Of a stretch of DNA of 57,161 nt, positions 29,776 through 39,760 are shown piece after piece. Each line of letters opens with the position of its first letter. Position 1 is the stretch's first letter. Below the pieces are notes generated by a model. That model ran no database searches. It saw only the letters and a program-made list of their open reading frames with translations, and had not been told where the DNA came from. A program made the position numbers and the translations under genes. The DNA lies in the NCBI GenBank assembly GCA_021442455.1, contig JABUSY010000047.1, forward strand, positions 1-57,161, written 5' to 3'. The DNA is from Lachnospiraceae bacterium (GTDB taxonomy: Bacteria; Bacillota; Clostridia; Lachnospirales; Lachnospiraceae).

Positions 29776-31798
29776 GACGGAATCTTACAAAAAAGTTGCC
29801 TATATGATTTTTACAGTTCTTAGGAATATGGGATATATTTCCTGGCATTTCTAAAAATTTGAAAATGAAGATGATACAGAGAATATATAGTATACAAAGA
29901 TATTTCGGTAGACATAGCAGTCAATACCGCGTCGATATTCGGAATGGCTTTTTCTATTCCAATGCTAGATATATTATAGAAATGTATTTGGAGATTCTCT
30001 ATTTTCTCATTACTTAGCCATCGGGTCAGATACAACAATAATTATAGTTTTCTTAGAGTAGGTACAAAAGTCCAGAAATTACGCAGATGTTATAGAGTAA
30101 CTATTTGCTAGCAATTAGGAAAGAGTTAAATTATCTGAAAGTTGTATAGGAGAAAAAGTAAACAAATTACATTATTGAGATAATTTTTTTGGTGTAATGC
30201 TAAGGAAAGAATCTGAACAAAAGCAGTGGGTCGCATTCTAGGACAGTTTGAACTTCGGGTTGCAATGATTCTACAACCTTCGAATTCTGTGTGACAATTT
30301 GCTATAGATTATCATTTTATGTTGGAATGATGAATCATCTGAATGGTGAAATATGTTCAAAAGCTTTTATAAAATTCAGATAGTGTTAAAGTTTATCGTT
30401 GCATAAAAATCATAAAACTCTTTTAGGTATGGGCCTAATTCAGGTAAAAGTGAAAAAATATGCTACTGGTTGTGAGTTTTTATTAAAAAACTGATTCAGA
30501 ATAACCAAATGCTGATAAAATTAACTGTTGCTTTTTAGATAGGAAAATGAAGAAAATTTTAAATACCTTTTTGTTTCTGATGGTTTTAGAGAGAAAAAGG
30601 AAAAGAAAGCATTACAGATGTGAATGTGGTTTTCAGAGAGAGCATACAAATGAATTTGGAAATAAAAATGAGATAATGTCATGATGCAAATGAGGTTTTA
30701 GAGAAAGGCACAGAGAAAAATTTGAATATTATGGAAAAGCTGAATGAATATTTGAATGAAGTATACGGGACGCTGTTTATTTTTCGTATTGATGAGAAAA
30801 ACACTTGAAGTATGAAACACAGAAATAGGTATTGAAGAATTTTGAAACTCATGAAGTTATCATGCGAAAAAAGAGGAGTGCTTCAAAGCAGTAAAAAATT
30901 TGTTTTAGTACAGAGAGAAAGAAAAAGATATTTTAAAGACTGTCAAGAAAGAATGGTTGTAGCTACTTCCGATAGGGCAGTGGAACAGCTTGCGATATTT
31001 CAGGAAATATGGTATAATACATAAGTTATAAACTAGGCAGAAAGTCGAAAGCAGTATGAGAAAGACTTTTTTCCAAAGATACGAATGACAATAGACAATA
31101 GTTTTTTGATAAAGTTTAAAAATATTAATTTATCTATATTCTGTTTGCTTCGATTTACAAAACTGTTTTTGTGAAATGTGCTGAGGGGATCTTATTTAGT
31201 TTTTGTTAATAGAAATTAAAAAACTCAGAAAATTTTCTTTAAAATATGAAAATGTAAAGATTTTTTTGGCGATGGAGCAAATTTTTAAGGTGCAAGATCA
31301 AGGACTTTTTGTCGAGCCTGTATACAATCGAGATGAATACTTTAATGGCGCAGGATGAAGGGACGCTGGTGTCCATTAGCTTTAGAATAGCTGATGCTCA
31401 GATTAACTTTAGATACAATGATACAAAATCTAATATTGAGGGTAAAATTTTAAATTTATCTGAATATAGTTTGTTTTTTCTAGGATCTATATAGCTCCTA
31501 GAAAAAAAATCTAGAGCTGAAGGAAAAAACTATACTTCTCTGGATAAAAAGATAGTAGTCAAACCCCTCTTCTTTCAATATATATATCTCAGAGATAAGG
31601 ACGTTATAATATAGCTTACAGTAATATTTTATGAGAATTTATTGTTTGAAGAGACTGAGTTTTTTCATTCGAGAGATTTTCATTAGACTTGGAACAATGA
31701 GTAGGTGGATCTGATGTTATTCATAATGAGGAGAGAATTAATCAGCGGTTTTGTCGGTTTGTCTTATGCAACAGAAAAGTTAAGAAAGGGATGAGATT
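29776..31798. other. 2 kb gene-free spacer with decayed coding sequence
   Basis: No intact gene. Near 30710-31020 two adjacent frames are long and charged (EKGTEKNLNIMEKLNEYLNE; ERMVVATSDRAVEQLAIF). A 61-codon frame at 31309-31494 reads MNTLMAQDEGTLVSISFRIA and onwards, unrecognised. An inverted repeat is at 31474-31507. No promoter for the peptidase downstream could be fixed. Confidence 0.45.
31474..31507. repeat. 12-bp inverted repeat with 10-base loop
   Basis: TTTTTTCTAGGA pairs perfectly with TCCTAGAAAAAA. The T-run is on the 5' side and the A-run on the 3' side, the reverse of a terminator, on both strands. It lies about 290 bases upstream of the M16C peptidase. Confidence 0.45.
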
Positions 31799-34714
31799 AT
31801 GCTGGATGCATATGAGTTAATAAAAGAGGAATATCTAGATGATATTCAGGCTAAAGGTACGCTTCTCCGTCACAGAAAAACTAGAGCAAGGATTGTCCTG
31901 TTGGTCAATGAAGATGAGAATAAAGTGTTCAATATAACGTTTCGAACGCCACCAAAAAATTCCACTGGAGTGGCTCATATCGTTGAACACGCGGTACTGT
32001 GTGGATCACGGAAGTTTCCGTTGAAAGATCCTTTTGTAGAACTGGCAAAGGGTTCTCTAAGTACTTTCCTGAATGCTATGACTTATCCTGATAAAACGAT
32101 GTTTCCGGCGGCTAGTTGTAATGACACTGATTTTCAGAATATGATGGACGTTTATTTGGATGCTGTATTTTATCCAAATATTTATATCAACGAATTGATT
32201 TTTCGGCAAGAGGGCTGGCATTATCATTTGGAGAATGTAAATGACCCGCTTACTTATAATGGTGTAGTTTATAATGAAATGAAAGGATTTTTTTCATCGG
32301 TAGAAGAGGTTCTTGAGCGATCTGTTTTCAATGCCTTGTTTCCAAATACCGCTTATGGAGTAGAATCTGGAGGTGATCCTGAATATATTACAGAACTTAC
32401 CTATAGAGAATTTTTGGATTTTCACAAGAAGTATTATCATCCTTTTAACAGTTACATATACCTTTATGGCAATATAGATATGCAGGAAAAGCTAGCGTGG
32501 ATGGACCGTGAATATTTGAGTAAGTTTGACGCTGCGGAAGTGGATTCTGAGATTCAGTTTCAAAAACCTTTTAAGAATCAAAAACAAATATTTTTGGAAT
32601 ATCCAGTGTTGGATGATGAGCCTATAGAGGAGAATAGCTATCTGGCAAATAGCATGGTAGTTTGTAACAGCCTGGATGTGGTGTTGAATGTAGCATTTTC
32701 AGTTCTGGAGTATGTTCTTTTAGACGCTCCGGGTGCACCTGTTAAACAAGCTTTATTGGATGCCCATGTGGGGAAGGATATCTGTGGTTCCTATGAAAAC
32801 AGTATATGTCAGCCATTTTTTACTATTGTCGCTAAGAATGCCAAAGCCTGTGATAAGGATCTGTTCTTGGAAATTATTCAAAACACTCTGAAAAAGATTG
32901 TGGCAGAGGGACTTGACCGGAGAGCGTTGGCTTCTGGTATTAATTATTTTGAATTTCGTTTCAGAGAAGCAGATTATGCTTCTTACCCTAAGGGACTGGT
33001 CTATGGTCTAGAATTATTTGGAAGCTGGTTGTATGACGATGATAAGCCTTTTGAGTATATAAAACAGCTGGCAATTTTTGATGAGCTGAAAAACCGGATA
33101 GAGGAAGGATATTTTGAAAAGTTAATTCAGAAGTACCTTCTCTCCAATCCTCATAGCGTGGTGATTATACTGGAACCTCGGAGAGGTTTGGTAGCGGAGC
33201 TAGAAGAGGTTAAGGTAAAGAAATTAAAAAAAATCAAGAATTCCCTGAGTAACTTAGAGCTAGAACAGCTAGTAGAGCAGACGAAAGCACTGAAAGTATT
33301 TCAGGAAGCTGAAGATGAGGAAGAAGTTGTACGTAGTATTCCTTTTTTGAAAAGGAGCGATATCAGAAGAAAAACGTCGTTGGTATTGAATACGAAAGTT
33401 AGTGAGTGCGAAGGAACAGAGATCCTGTATCACAATTATTGTATGAATGATATCGCATATCTGACGCTTTTATTTGATACACGAGGAGTTCCTGATGAAC
33501 TGATATCCTATATGGGGCTCTTGAAGTCTGTTTTGGGTTATGTCAGTACAGAAAATTTTACCTATAGCCAATTATTTCATGAAATTAACAGCTGTACGGG
33601 TGGGATCAGTTGTGCATTGCAGGTGTTTTCAAATGAAAAAAAAGAAAATGGCTGTGTTTGTATGTTTAGCGTGCAGGCAAAATATTTGTATTCTCAGCAG
33701 TCTTTTGTGTTCAAAATAATTTCTGAAATTCTTCTAACTTCTCGTCTAGAAGATAAGAAACGTTTGTATGAAATTCTGTCCAGCCAGAAGATGCAGCTTC
33801 AGAGCGCCTTGACTGTGTCCGGGCATATGACGGCTGCACAGCGGGCACTGTCATACGTATCGGCGGTCAGCGGGTGGCAAGAGAGAATTTCAGGAATTAG
33901 CTATTATCGCTTGATAGAAGATTTAGAAAGTCATTTTGATGAGAAAAAGGAGGCATTGATTTGCAAGCTTCAAAGGCTTATAAAATTGATTTTTCGCCCA
34001 GAAAATCTAACTGTTAGTTTGACAGCTGATGGACAGGGCTGTTCAGGTTTAGAAAAGGAAGTGAAAAAGCTAAAAGAGGTTCTTTATACAGAGTCGCTGC
34101 AAAAAGGTAATTTTCGATGGATAGCAGAACAGAAGAATGAAGGCTTTAAGACTTCAGGTCAGGTTCAGTATGTGGCTGTGGCGGGAGATTTTAGGAAAGC
34201 TGGATTTGCTTATACAGGCGCTTTACGGATTCTTCGAACGATTTTGAATTATGATTATTTGTGGATGAATTTGCGAGTCAAAGGAGGGGCCTATGGCTGT
34301 ATGGCTACTTTTAAACGTATGGGGGAGAGCTATCTAGTTTCTTACCGAGATCCACATTTGAAGGATACTCTGCAGGTATATCGGGCTTTGCCGCAGTATT
34401 TGCGGAATTTTCAGGCCGATGAATGGGAAATGACAAAATATATCATAGGGGCTATTAGCGAGCTAGATGTTCCACTGAATGCGTCAGCAAAAGGAGAGTT
34501 GGCTTTGGCTGCTTATTTTTCAGGAGTGACCATGAAAGACTTTCAAAAAGAGAGAGATGAAATTCTGAAGGCGAATACAGCTTCCATTCGTGGACTGGCT
34601 GAGCTTATAGAAGCTGTGCTGAAAGAAAATAACTTTTGCGTGATTGGGAGTGAGGCTGCCATTGAAAAAGATAGAGATATATTCCAAACGGTAGAAGCTT
34701 TGATTCAAGCTTGA
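31799..34714 (+). CDS. M16C family zinc metallopeptidase (presequence-protease/insulinase type)
   Basis: A single-chain peptidase of 971 residues, the usual length for M16C enzymes, which form a closed chamber and degrade peptides in the cytoplasm. The inverted zinc motif HIVEH covers H60, E63 and H64, and the third ligand is probably E160 in VYNEMKG. The flanking CGSRKFPLKDPFVEL and LNAMTYPDKT segments are characteristic. No signal peptide or membrane segment is seen. It ends 25 bases before era, so the three genes are probably one transcript. Substrates cannot be read from sequence. Confidence 0.92.
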   Translation: MLDAYELIKEEYLDDIQAKGTLLRHRKTRARIVLLVNEDENKVFNITFRTPPKNSTGVAHIVEHAVLCGSRKFPLKDPFVELAKGSLSTFLNAMTYPDKTMFPAASCNDTDFQNMMDVYLDAVFYPNIYINELIFRQEGWHYHLENVNDPLTYNGVVYNEMKGFFSSVEEVLERSVFNALFPNTAYGVESGGDPEYITELTYREFLDFHKKYYHPFNSYIYLYGNIDMQEKLAWMDREYLSKFDAAEVDSEIQFQKPFKNQKQIFLEYPVLDDEPIEENSYLANSMVVCNSLDVVLNVAFSVLEYVLLDAPGAPVKQALLDAHVGKDICGSYENSICQPFFTIVAKNAKACDKDLFLEIIQNTLKKIVAEGLDRRALASGINYFEFRFREADYASYPKGLVYGLELFGSWLYDDDKPFEYIKQLAIFDELKNRIEEGYFEKLIQKYLLSNPHSVVIILEPRRGLVAELEEVKVKKLKKIKNSLSNLELEQLVEQTKALKVFQEAEDEEEVVRSIPFLKRSDIRRKTSLVLNTKVSECEGTEILYHNYCMNDIAYLTLLFDTRGVPDELISYMGLLKSVLGYVSTENFTYSQLFHEINSCTGGISCALQVFSNEKKENGCVCMFSVQAKYLYSQQSFVFKIISEILLTSRLEDKKRLYEILSSQKMQLQSALTVSGHMTAAQRALSYVSAVSGWQERISGISYYRLIEDLESHFDEKKEALICKLQRLIKLIFRPENLTVSLTADGQGCSGLEKEVKKLKEVLYTESLQKGNFRWIAEQKNEGFKTSGQVQYVAVAGDFRKAGFAYTGALRILRTILNYDYLWMNLRVKGGAYGCMATFKRMGESYLVSYRDPHLKDTLQVYRALPQYLRNFQADEWEMTKYIIGAISELDVPLNASAKGELALAAYFSGVTMKDFQKERDEILKANTASIRGLAELIEAVLKENNFCVIGSEAAIEKDRDIFQTVEALIQA

Positions 34715-34739
34715 GAGGGAGTTTCTATAGGAAAAGAAT

Positions 34740-35651
34740 ATGACAAAAGAAAATAATAAATCTGGATTTGTTGCGCTGATTGGGCGTTCGAATGTGGGAA
34801 AGTCTACGTTGATGAATCATCTGATTGGTCAGAAAATAGCCATTACATCGCGCAAGCCTCAAACCACTCGAAACAGGATACAAACAGTTTATACTTGTGA
34901 ACGAGGGCAAATTATATTTCTGGACACGCCGGGGATACATAAAGCGAAAAATAAGCTGGGAGAGTATATGCTCTATGTCGCCAAACATGCGCTGAAGGAG
35001 GTGGACGCTGTATTATGGCTCGTGGAATCGAATACCTATGTAAGTGCTGGAGAACAGCATATCGCGGCAATGTTGAAGAGAACAAAGCTTCCTATTTTAC
35101 TAGTAATTAATAAAGTGGATCGGATAAAGAAGAAAGATTTGCTGGTCTGTATGGAGAAGTATCGTAAGATAGGACATTTTGATGAGATTATTCCGGTATC
35201 TGCAAAACTGGAGCTGAATTTAGACAATATCATTGACGGATTATTCAGATATTTGCCTTATGGATCCAAATTCTATGATGAAAATACAGTGACAAATCAA
35301 CCCATAAGACAGATGGTGGCAGAAATAATTAGGGAAAAGGCCTTGAGATCTCTGGGAGAGGAAGTCTCTTATGGAATTGCGATCATGATTGAGAAGATGA
35401 AAAAACGGCTGGATGGAAAGCTCACAGATATAGAAGCCACGCTGATTTGCGATAGGAATTCTCATAAAGGAATGATCATAGGTAAACAAGGAGGCATGTT
35501 GAAAAAGATTGGCAGTGAAGCTCGAGAAGAGATTGAGAAACTGTTGGAAAGCAAAGTAAATTTGAAACTATGGGTGAAGGTTCGCAAAAATTGGAGAAAC
35601 AGCGATTTTCTAGTAAAGGATTACGGCTATGATAAGAAAAAATGGTTCTAA
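34740..35651 (+). CDS. era: GTPase Era
   Basis: Ribosome-assembly GTPase that binds near the 3' end of 16S rRNA. The 303 residues contain GRSNVGKST (G1; usually GRPNVGKST), the KPQTTRNR switch I motif, DTPGIH (G3), NKVD (G4) and an SAK (G5), followed by a C-terminal KH RNA-binding domain with GMIIGKQGGMLKKIG. The gene lies directly between the M16C peptidase and recO; era-recO is a common Firmicutes arrangement. Confidence 0.97.
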   Translation: MTKENNKSGFVALIGRSNVGKSTLMNHLIGQKIAITSRKPQTTRNRIQTVYTCERGQIIFLDTPGIHKAKNKLGEYMLYVAKHALKEVDAVLWLVESNTYVSAGEQHIAAMLKRTKLPILLVINKVDRIKKKDLLVCMEKYRKIGHFDEIIPVSAKLELNLDNIIDGLFRYLPYGSKFYDENTVTNQPIRQMVAEIIREKALRSLGEEVSYGIAIMIEKMKKRLDGKLTDIEATLICDRNSHKGMIIGKQGGMLKKIGSEAREEIEKLLESKVNLKLWVKVRKNWRNSDFLVKDYGYDKKKWF

Positions 35652-35662
35652 AGAGGTGTTTC

Positions 35663-36307
35663 ATGGGGAAAATAATTAACGTATCGGGAATCGTTTTGTC
35701 TGCCATGCCAATTGGGGAAAAGGATAAGCGGATAGTGATTCTGACACGGGAATTTGGGAAAATTGCAGTATTTGCTAGGGGTGCTAAGCGCCAAGGGAGT
35801 GCTCTTTTGGCGGCGGCTCACCCCTTTGTCTTTGGTACGTTTTCTCTAATACAGGGGAAAAGTTCTTATCACCTGACCCAAGCATCCGTTAAAAATTATT
35901 TTATGGAGCTTACCAGGAAACAGCCTGGAATTTATTATGGTTTTTATTTTCTAGAATTCGCAGATTATTATGGTAAAGAGGAAATTGAGGGAACAGAAAT
36001 GTTACATCTTCTATATCTGTCCTTAAAAGCTCTTCTGAATCCAAGTCTAGAGGATCGCTTGGTTAGACGGATTTATGAGCTTCGCATGATGACAATTAAT
36101 GGAGAATATGCGCTTGATGACAAAGCCATGAGTCCATTAGCGTTCTATATCTGCCAGTATATTATGGGAGCGCCTATGAAAAAGCTGTATACCTTTACGG
36201 TAACAACTCAAGTCTTGAAAGAACTGGAAAATCTGATGAATCGTCATATAAAAAAAGTTCTGGATCGAAAAATTAAAAGTCTGTCAATATTGGAAAGCTT
36301 TTTGTGA
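35663..36307 (+). CDS. recO: DNA repair protein RecO
   Basis: Helps load RecA at gaps together with RecR and RecF. The N-terminal OB fold is clear (SGIVLSAMPIGEKDKRIVIL; ILTREFGKIAVFARGAKR). At 214 residues it is shorter than the 240-260 of B. subtilis or E. coli homologues. The four zinc-binding cysteines of the C-terminal domain are absent; only one cysteine remains. I recall similar zinc-less forms in Lachnospiraceae, so this need not be damage. ATG 35663 is preferred because AAGAGGTG lies just upstream; it begins 12 bases after the era stop. Confidence 0.88.
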   Translation: MGKIINVSGIVLSAMPIGEKDKRIVILTREFGKIAVFARGAKRQGSALLAAAHPFVFGTFSLIQGKSSYHLTQASVKNYFMELTRKQPGIYYGFYFLEFADYYGKEEIEGTEMLHLLYLSLKALLNPSLEDRLVRRIYELRMMTINGEYALDDKAMSPLAFYICQYIMGAPMKKLYTFTVTTQVLKELENLMNRHIKKVLDRKIKSLSILESFL

Positions 36308-36969
36308 TCTAATATATCGAATTTTGTATTGTTTGAAAATCGTTTCAAATAAATCTGAGTATATATATAATGATATTTTTTTGTATTGAATATGATTTGC
36401 CGTTCAGTTTTTGTAGCAATTTATCTAAAATGAAAATAGAAAAAGGAATATGAGTGTTATCATAAGCTATTGTAGCCGGAGATGAATAATATAATTGAAT
36501 AGAAGAAGGCATTACACTCTTTCACTTGATTCAAAATCTAAAAATTATACAGATATATAGAGGTCGGTAAGATGAATCTAGGCGTTCTGCAAGTTTTGAT
36601 ATGTCGGTAAACTAGAAGCTGACTTTCATGCCTGATGTCATGCAGAAAACCATTAGGATAACAGTTTGGTATACAGTGATCTTAAGATTCTCTTTTATTT
36701 ATATAAAAAAACAGAAAATCAGAACTAAGAAAAGATAGAAGATTTTGACTAGATAATTATAAAATAATAGAATTATTATCAGTAAATATATATTTTGTAT
36801 GAACTATTTTTGATTTTATATATATAAAGCTATATTGCTGCATAATTCCGCATGGAAATGCATAAAAAAACTAGTGTATGGTAAAACAGATATTTGGAAA
36901 AACATACCTTTCAGGCGAGTAGGGCAATATATAGTAATATATGACAATTTAAAAAGAAGAGGAAGCACC
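36308..36969. other. 660-base spacer between recO and a decayed ABC operon
   Basis: No gene seen. An operator-like palindrome lies at 36332-36349. The DNA is very AT-rich. A sugar-binding protein gene would be expected somewhere near an RbsA-type ATPase, but I could not find remnants of one here. Confidence 0.4.
36332..36349. promoter_or_regulatory. Operator-like dyad, LacI-family style
   Basis: TTTGAAA and TTTCAAA flank ATCG, an 18-base even-centred dyad resembling LacI/GalR-family operators. It does not fit the CcpA cre consensus at the two central positions. It is about 620 bases upstream of the decayed sugar transporter, which such a repressor could once have controlled. Confidence 0.3.
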
Positions 36970-38130
36970 GTGAGTGATGTAATATTGGAATTAAAAGATA
37001 TTCTTAAGTCATTTCATGGAGTGCTGGCTCTTGATAGCATTAACTTTGAACTAAAAACAGGCAAAGTTCAGATTTGAGGCAAGAACGCTACCAAAAATAT
37101 ACATTAATGAAGGTAGTCTGTGGTGTGCACAAAGCAGACAAAGGTATTATGCAGGTGAATGGGGGAAAAATCTTTCAAGCATCTACTGCAGGGACTGTAG
37201 AAAAGAAATTGTTATCATTTTTAGGAAGACAGTCTGCTTAAAAAATGGTGTTGTTTAAAAACTTGTTTTTTGAGGCATGAAATGACAAAATACATAGACA
37301 AAATGTTGGCGAAACTCAATATGAGCTTTTTTACATCGATTTAAAAATTTGGCATGGTTCAGAAATAGATAGAATTATTTTTCATGAGTCGACTGCTGCT
37401 CTGTCAGAGAAAATAGAAAAAGAACTGTTTAAGATTCTTAATAGAATGAAAATGGTTGCGAAATTGAATTCTCGTGCATGAAGTATTGAAAATAGATTTT
37501 TACAAACTAGGTGTCGGAGATTTAGAAAAATTTACTGATGGTTAGCTTCCTTGAGCGCAGAATGGGAAGTTACTAACCGAAAGCGGAAACAGAAATGGAA
37601 AAGAATTTACGATAAAAGATTTTGGATAATATCAGCTTCTAGCATTGAGAAGGTGATATTATGCGGTTTTGCATAAAGTAAAAATTAAACTGAATTGTTA
37701 AAAAAGCTTCCAGAAAGGTATATATGAAGGCCAAGAGTTAAATATCCGCCATTATTTAGGGTGCTATGTAAGGAGGGCATTGTATATGTTTCGGAGAATC
37801 GTAAAATACGTGCTGGTCATGAAGATGAGCGTTAAGCAGAATATCACTTTTTTCAAGCTTCAACGCTTTATGCAATTCTGGACTTGTTAGAAAAGAAAAA
37901 AGAAGATAAAAATTATTGAAAATATATTAATAATATCGCAATCAAAGATTCTGGGAAGAATTTCTTTGTGTCTTTCCTGGCGACAATCAGTAGATAATAT
38001 TGGCATCGAAGGTGCTAATATTGGATGCATTGACCAGGGACGTTTATGTTCACGCGAAAGCAGAGATCTATATAATCATCAGTCTTCTAACCCAGGAGGA
38101 CTTGAATACTATTATGATTTCTTTCAACTT
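36970..38130 (+). pseudogene. Decayed sugar ABC transporter ATPase, RbsA/MglA type
   Basis: The start is well preserved: GTG 36970 behind AGAGGAAG, then VILELKDILKSFHGVLALD. TGA 37075 stops it. The Walker A is seen as GKNATKN (37078 on; ancestral GENGAGKS), then after a frameshift TLMKVVCGVHKADKGIMQVN. HESTAALSEKIEKELFKIL (37384 on) matches the usual DEPTAALSEKEIEELF. In the second half FPGDNQ-stop-IILASKVLIL (about 37973 on) is the signature SGGNQQ segment, and TRDVYVHAKAEIYIIISLL matches TRGIDVGAKAEIY. The ancestor had about 500 residues with two ATPase domains. Many stops and at least three frameshifts make it non-functional. Confidence 0.88.
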
Positions 38131-38154
38131 TCTTAAGCCAATCGGGACTGTACA

Positions 38155-38973
38155 ACAAAAATTTTGGTAAAAGTTCACTCAGAACATTTTATCTTGTGAG
38201 TTTTCCGGTAATGATGTTGCTGTTGCTCGTAGTATTTGCCAGAGAATTTTATAATTTGAATTATTTAATGAGGCTGTTGAACATCTTCAGCTTTGCGATG
38301 AATGTTACTTTCGGAATGAATAAGGAAATTTATATTAACATCAAAGATTGTATGTAATATCAGTAATTTGTATTGTAATTGCAGTAATTTGGAAATTTGG
38401 AACAGCGTTTGATGTGCTAATTTCGGTAATCATGGTCGTAGGTAATGTTTTTCATATGGTCAATGGTTTTTGTTCATGGATAAACTGAATATTTCGGTAA
38501 TAGTAATAACTTTGAAGATCACATAGATTTTTCAAAGTAGTCTGTAGTTGGCACTTGAAGGATATGATCTTCTGATTTCCCTTATTTCTCTTATATGCAA
38601 TGCTATTTTTAAAAAATGTGTTAATAAAGTATTTCATAAGTTTACAAGAAAAGCTATACGATCGGTATTAAGATAAGCAGATCGCATTTGACTATAAATA
38701 AGACAGTCATTTTTACCTCTCATTGCAATTTCCGGATAGTGTGTGCCCCAAGCATGAAAAGTGGTTTTAAATGAAATCGATAATAGCAGTTTTTGATGGA
38801 AGAACATCAGCTCTCTAGGAGGATCAGGAAAGTTGCTCAGTCTTGTGATAGGAGCCATTTATCTTTTCCATGTTATAGATTTTACCAGTATATCATTTAT
38901 GTGGGAATGGGATGTCATTAAGAGTGCGATCATTATATTCTTTCTGTATTTAAGAATATTCAGAAAAAACTGA
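38155..38973 (+). pseudogene. Decayed sugar ABC transporter permease 1 (RbsC family)
   Basis: The N-terminal part is open: VSFPVMMLLLLVVFAREFYN (38196 on), then LLNIFSFAMNVTFGM, matching the first helix and the LRQISVNAILAIGMT region of RbsC-type permeases. ICIVIAVIWKFGTAFDVLIS and VVGNVFHMVNGF follow in another frame. The C-terminus is clear from 38818: GGSGKLLSLVIGAI, later WDVIKSAIIIFFLYLRIFRK, ending at TGA 38971, matching GGSGKLWGLVIGA and VIKGLVIILAVYLD. Its middle is destroyed. Confidence 0.82.
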
Positions 38974-38979
38974 TTATTT

Positions 38980-39760
38980 CTGTAGCAAGTGTTAAAATTT
39001 AAGTTTAACTTGGATTTACTCGTGCTTTGGTTTGTGCTTGTCTTGTTCAACGTAATTAAAGCAACTTCTTTTTTATACCATAACGTTATCTTGAAGACCA
39101 TCATGGAAATTAGCATGATCGTTTTTTGATGACGATAATTATCTTAAAAGGATAATTGGGTTTTTCTATAGGTAAATCAAGGTGCTGTCTTATAGGCTAG
39201 GGAGGTATGGTTCGTAGCCTCGTTATACAAGAAGCAGTGTTGTCGGAGAAAGCGTAACGATTGATGAGGGATTGCCAGAGGATTGAATGAATGGCCTAAT
39301 GGGTTGTAAAAAACTCCCTAAATAAATTTAATCTTTGGAAACCATGTATTTGTACCTGGGGTTTGTTAAAGGTATCTCAGGGGATAACAGTGTGTATTTC
39401 TATTCTTTGCAATGCTTGCAGTAATCTTCGTGATCGTTTTACAGAAGATACTTTTGGACGTAAGTAATTTGTATCTTGGCCTGAATAAAAAGACTACTGA
39501 ATATGCGTAGGGGGGATGAACACTAAAAATGCAAATAATCATTTTTACAGTTCTAGGTATCGCCTGTGTATTGGTCATTTGTATCTTTTTTGATCGATTA
39601 ACAACTGTAAAATATGACGCAGATACGAATTTTTATTTAATTTTAAAATTATTACAATCGTAATGCGGTGAGACACTAGTATTATGGGAGGTATCGAAAA
39701 TATGCAAGATTTCCTTTTCTGCAGTGAGATAAACAATTGTGTTGATAAAGAAAAAATCGT
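38980..39760 (+). pseudogene. Decayed sugar ABC transporter permease 2 (RbsC family)
   Basis: A second permease follows directly. NLDLLVLWFVLVLFNVIKAT (39007 on) and ILKTIMEISMIVF match the N-terminal helix and the membrane motif. VIFVIVLQKILLDVSNLYLG (39421 on), then LNKKTTEYA, matches RTRFGRYIYAIGGNKKATEY. FTVLGIACVLVICIFFDRLT (39543 on) and DTSIMGGIENM (39670 on) match the last third, where GGTSIMGG is conserved. One ATPase with two different permeases is the layout of rhamnose (RhaTPQ) and AI-2 (LsrACD) importers, but the substrate cannot be decided. Confidence 0.75.

Noticed and set aside
30890-31010. Fragment ERMVVATSDRAVEQLAIF resembling the NYN-domain protein YacP
   Set aside because: Only one short segment matches and the nucleotide-binding N-terminus could not be found upstream, so the family name is not supported.
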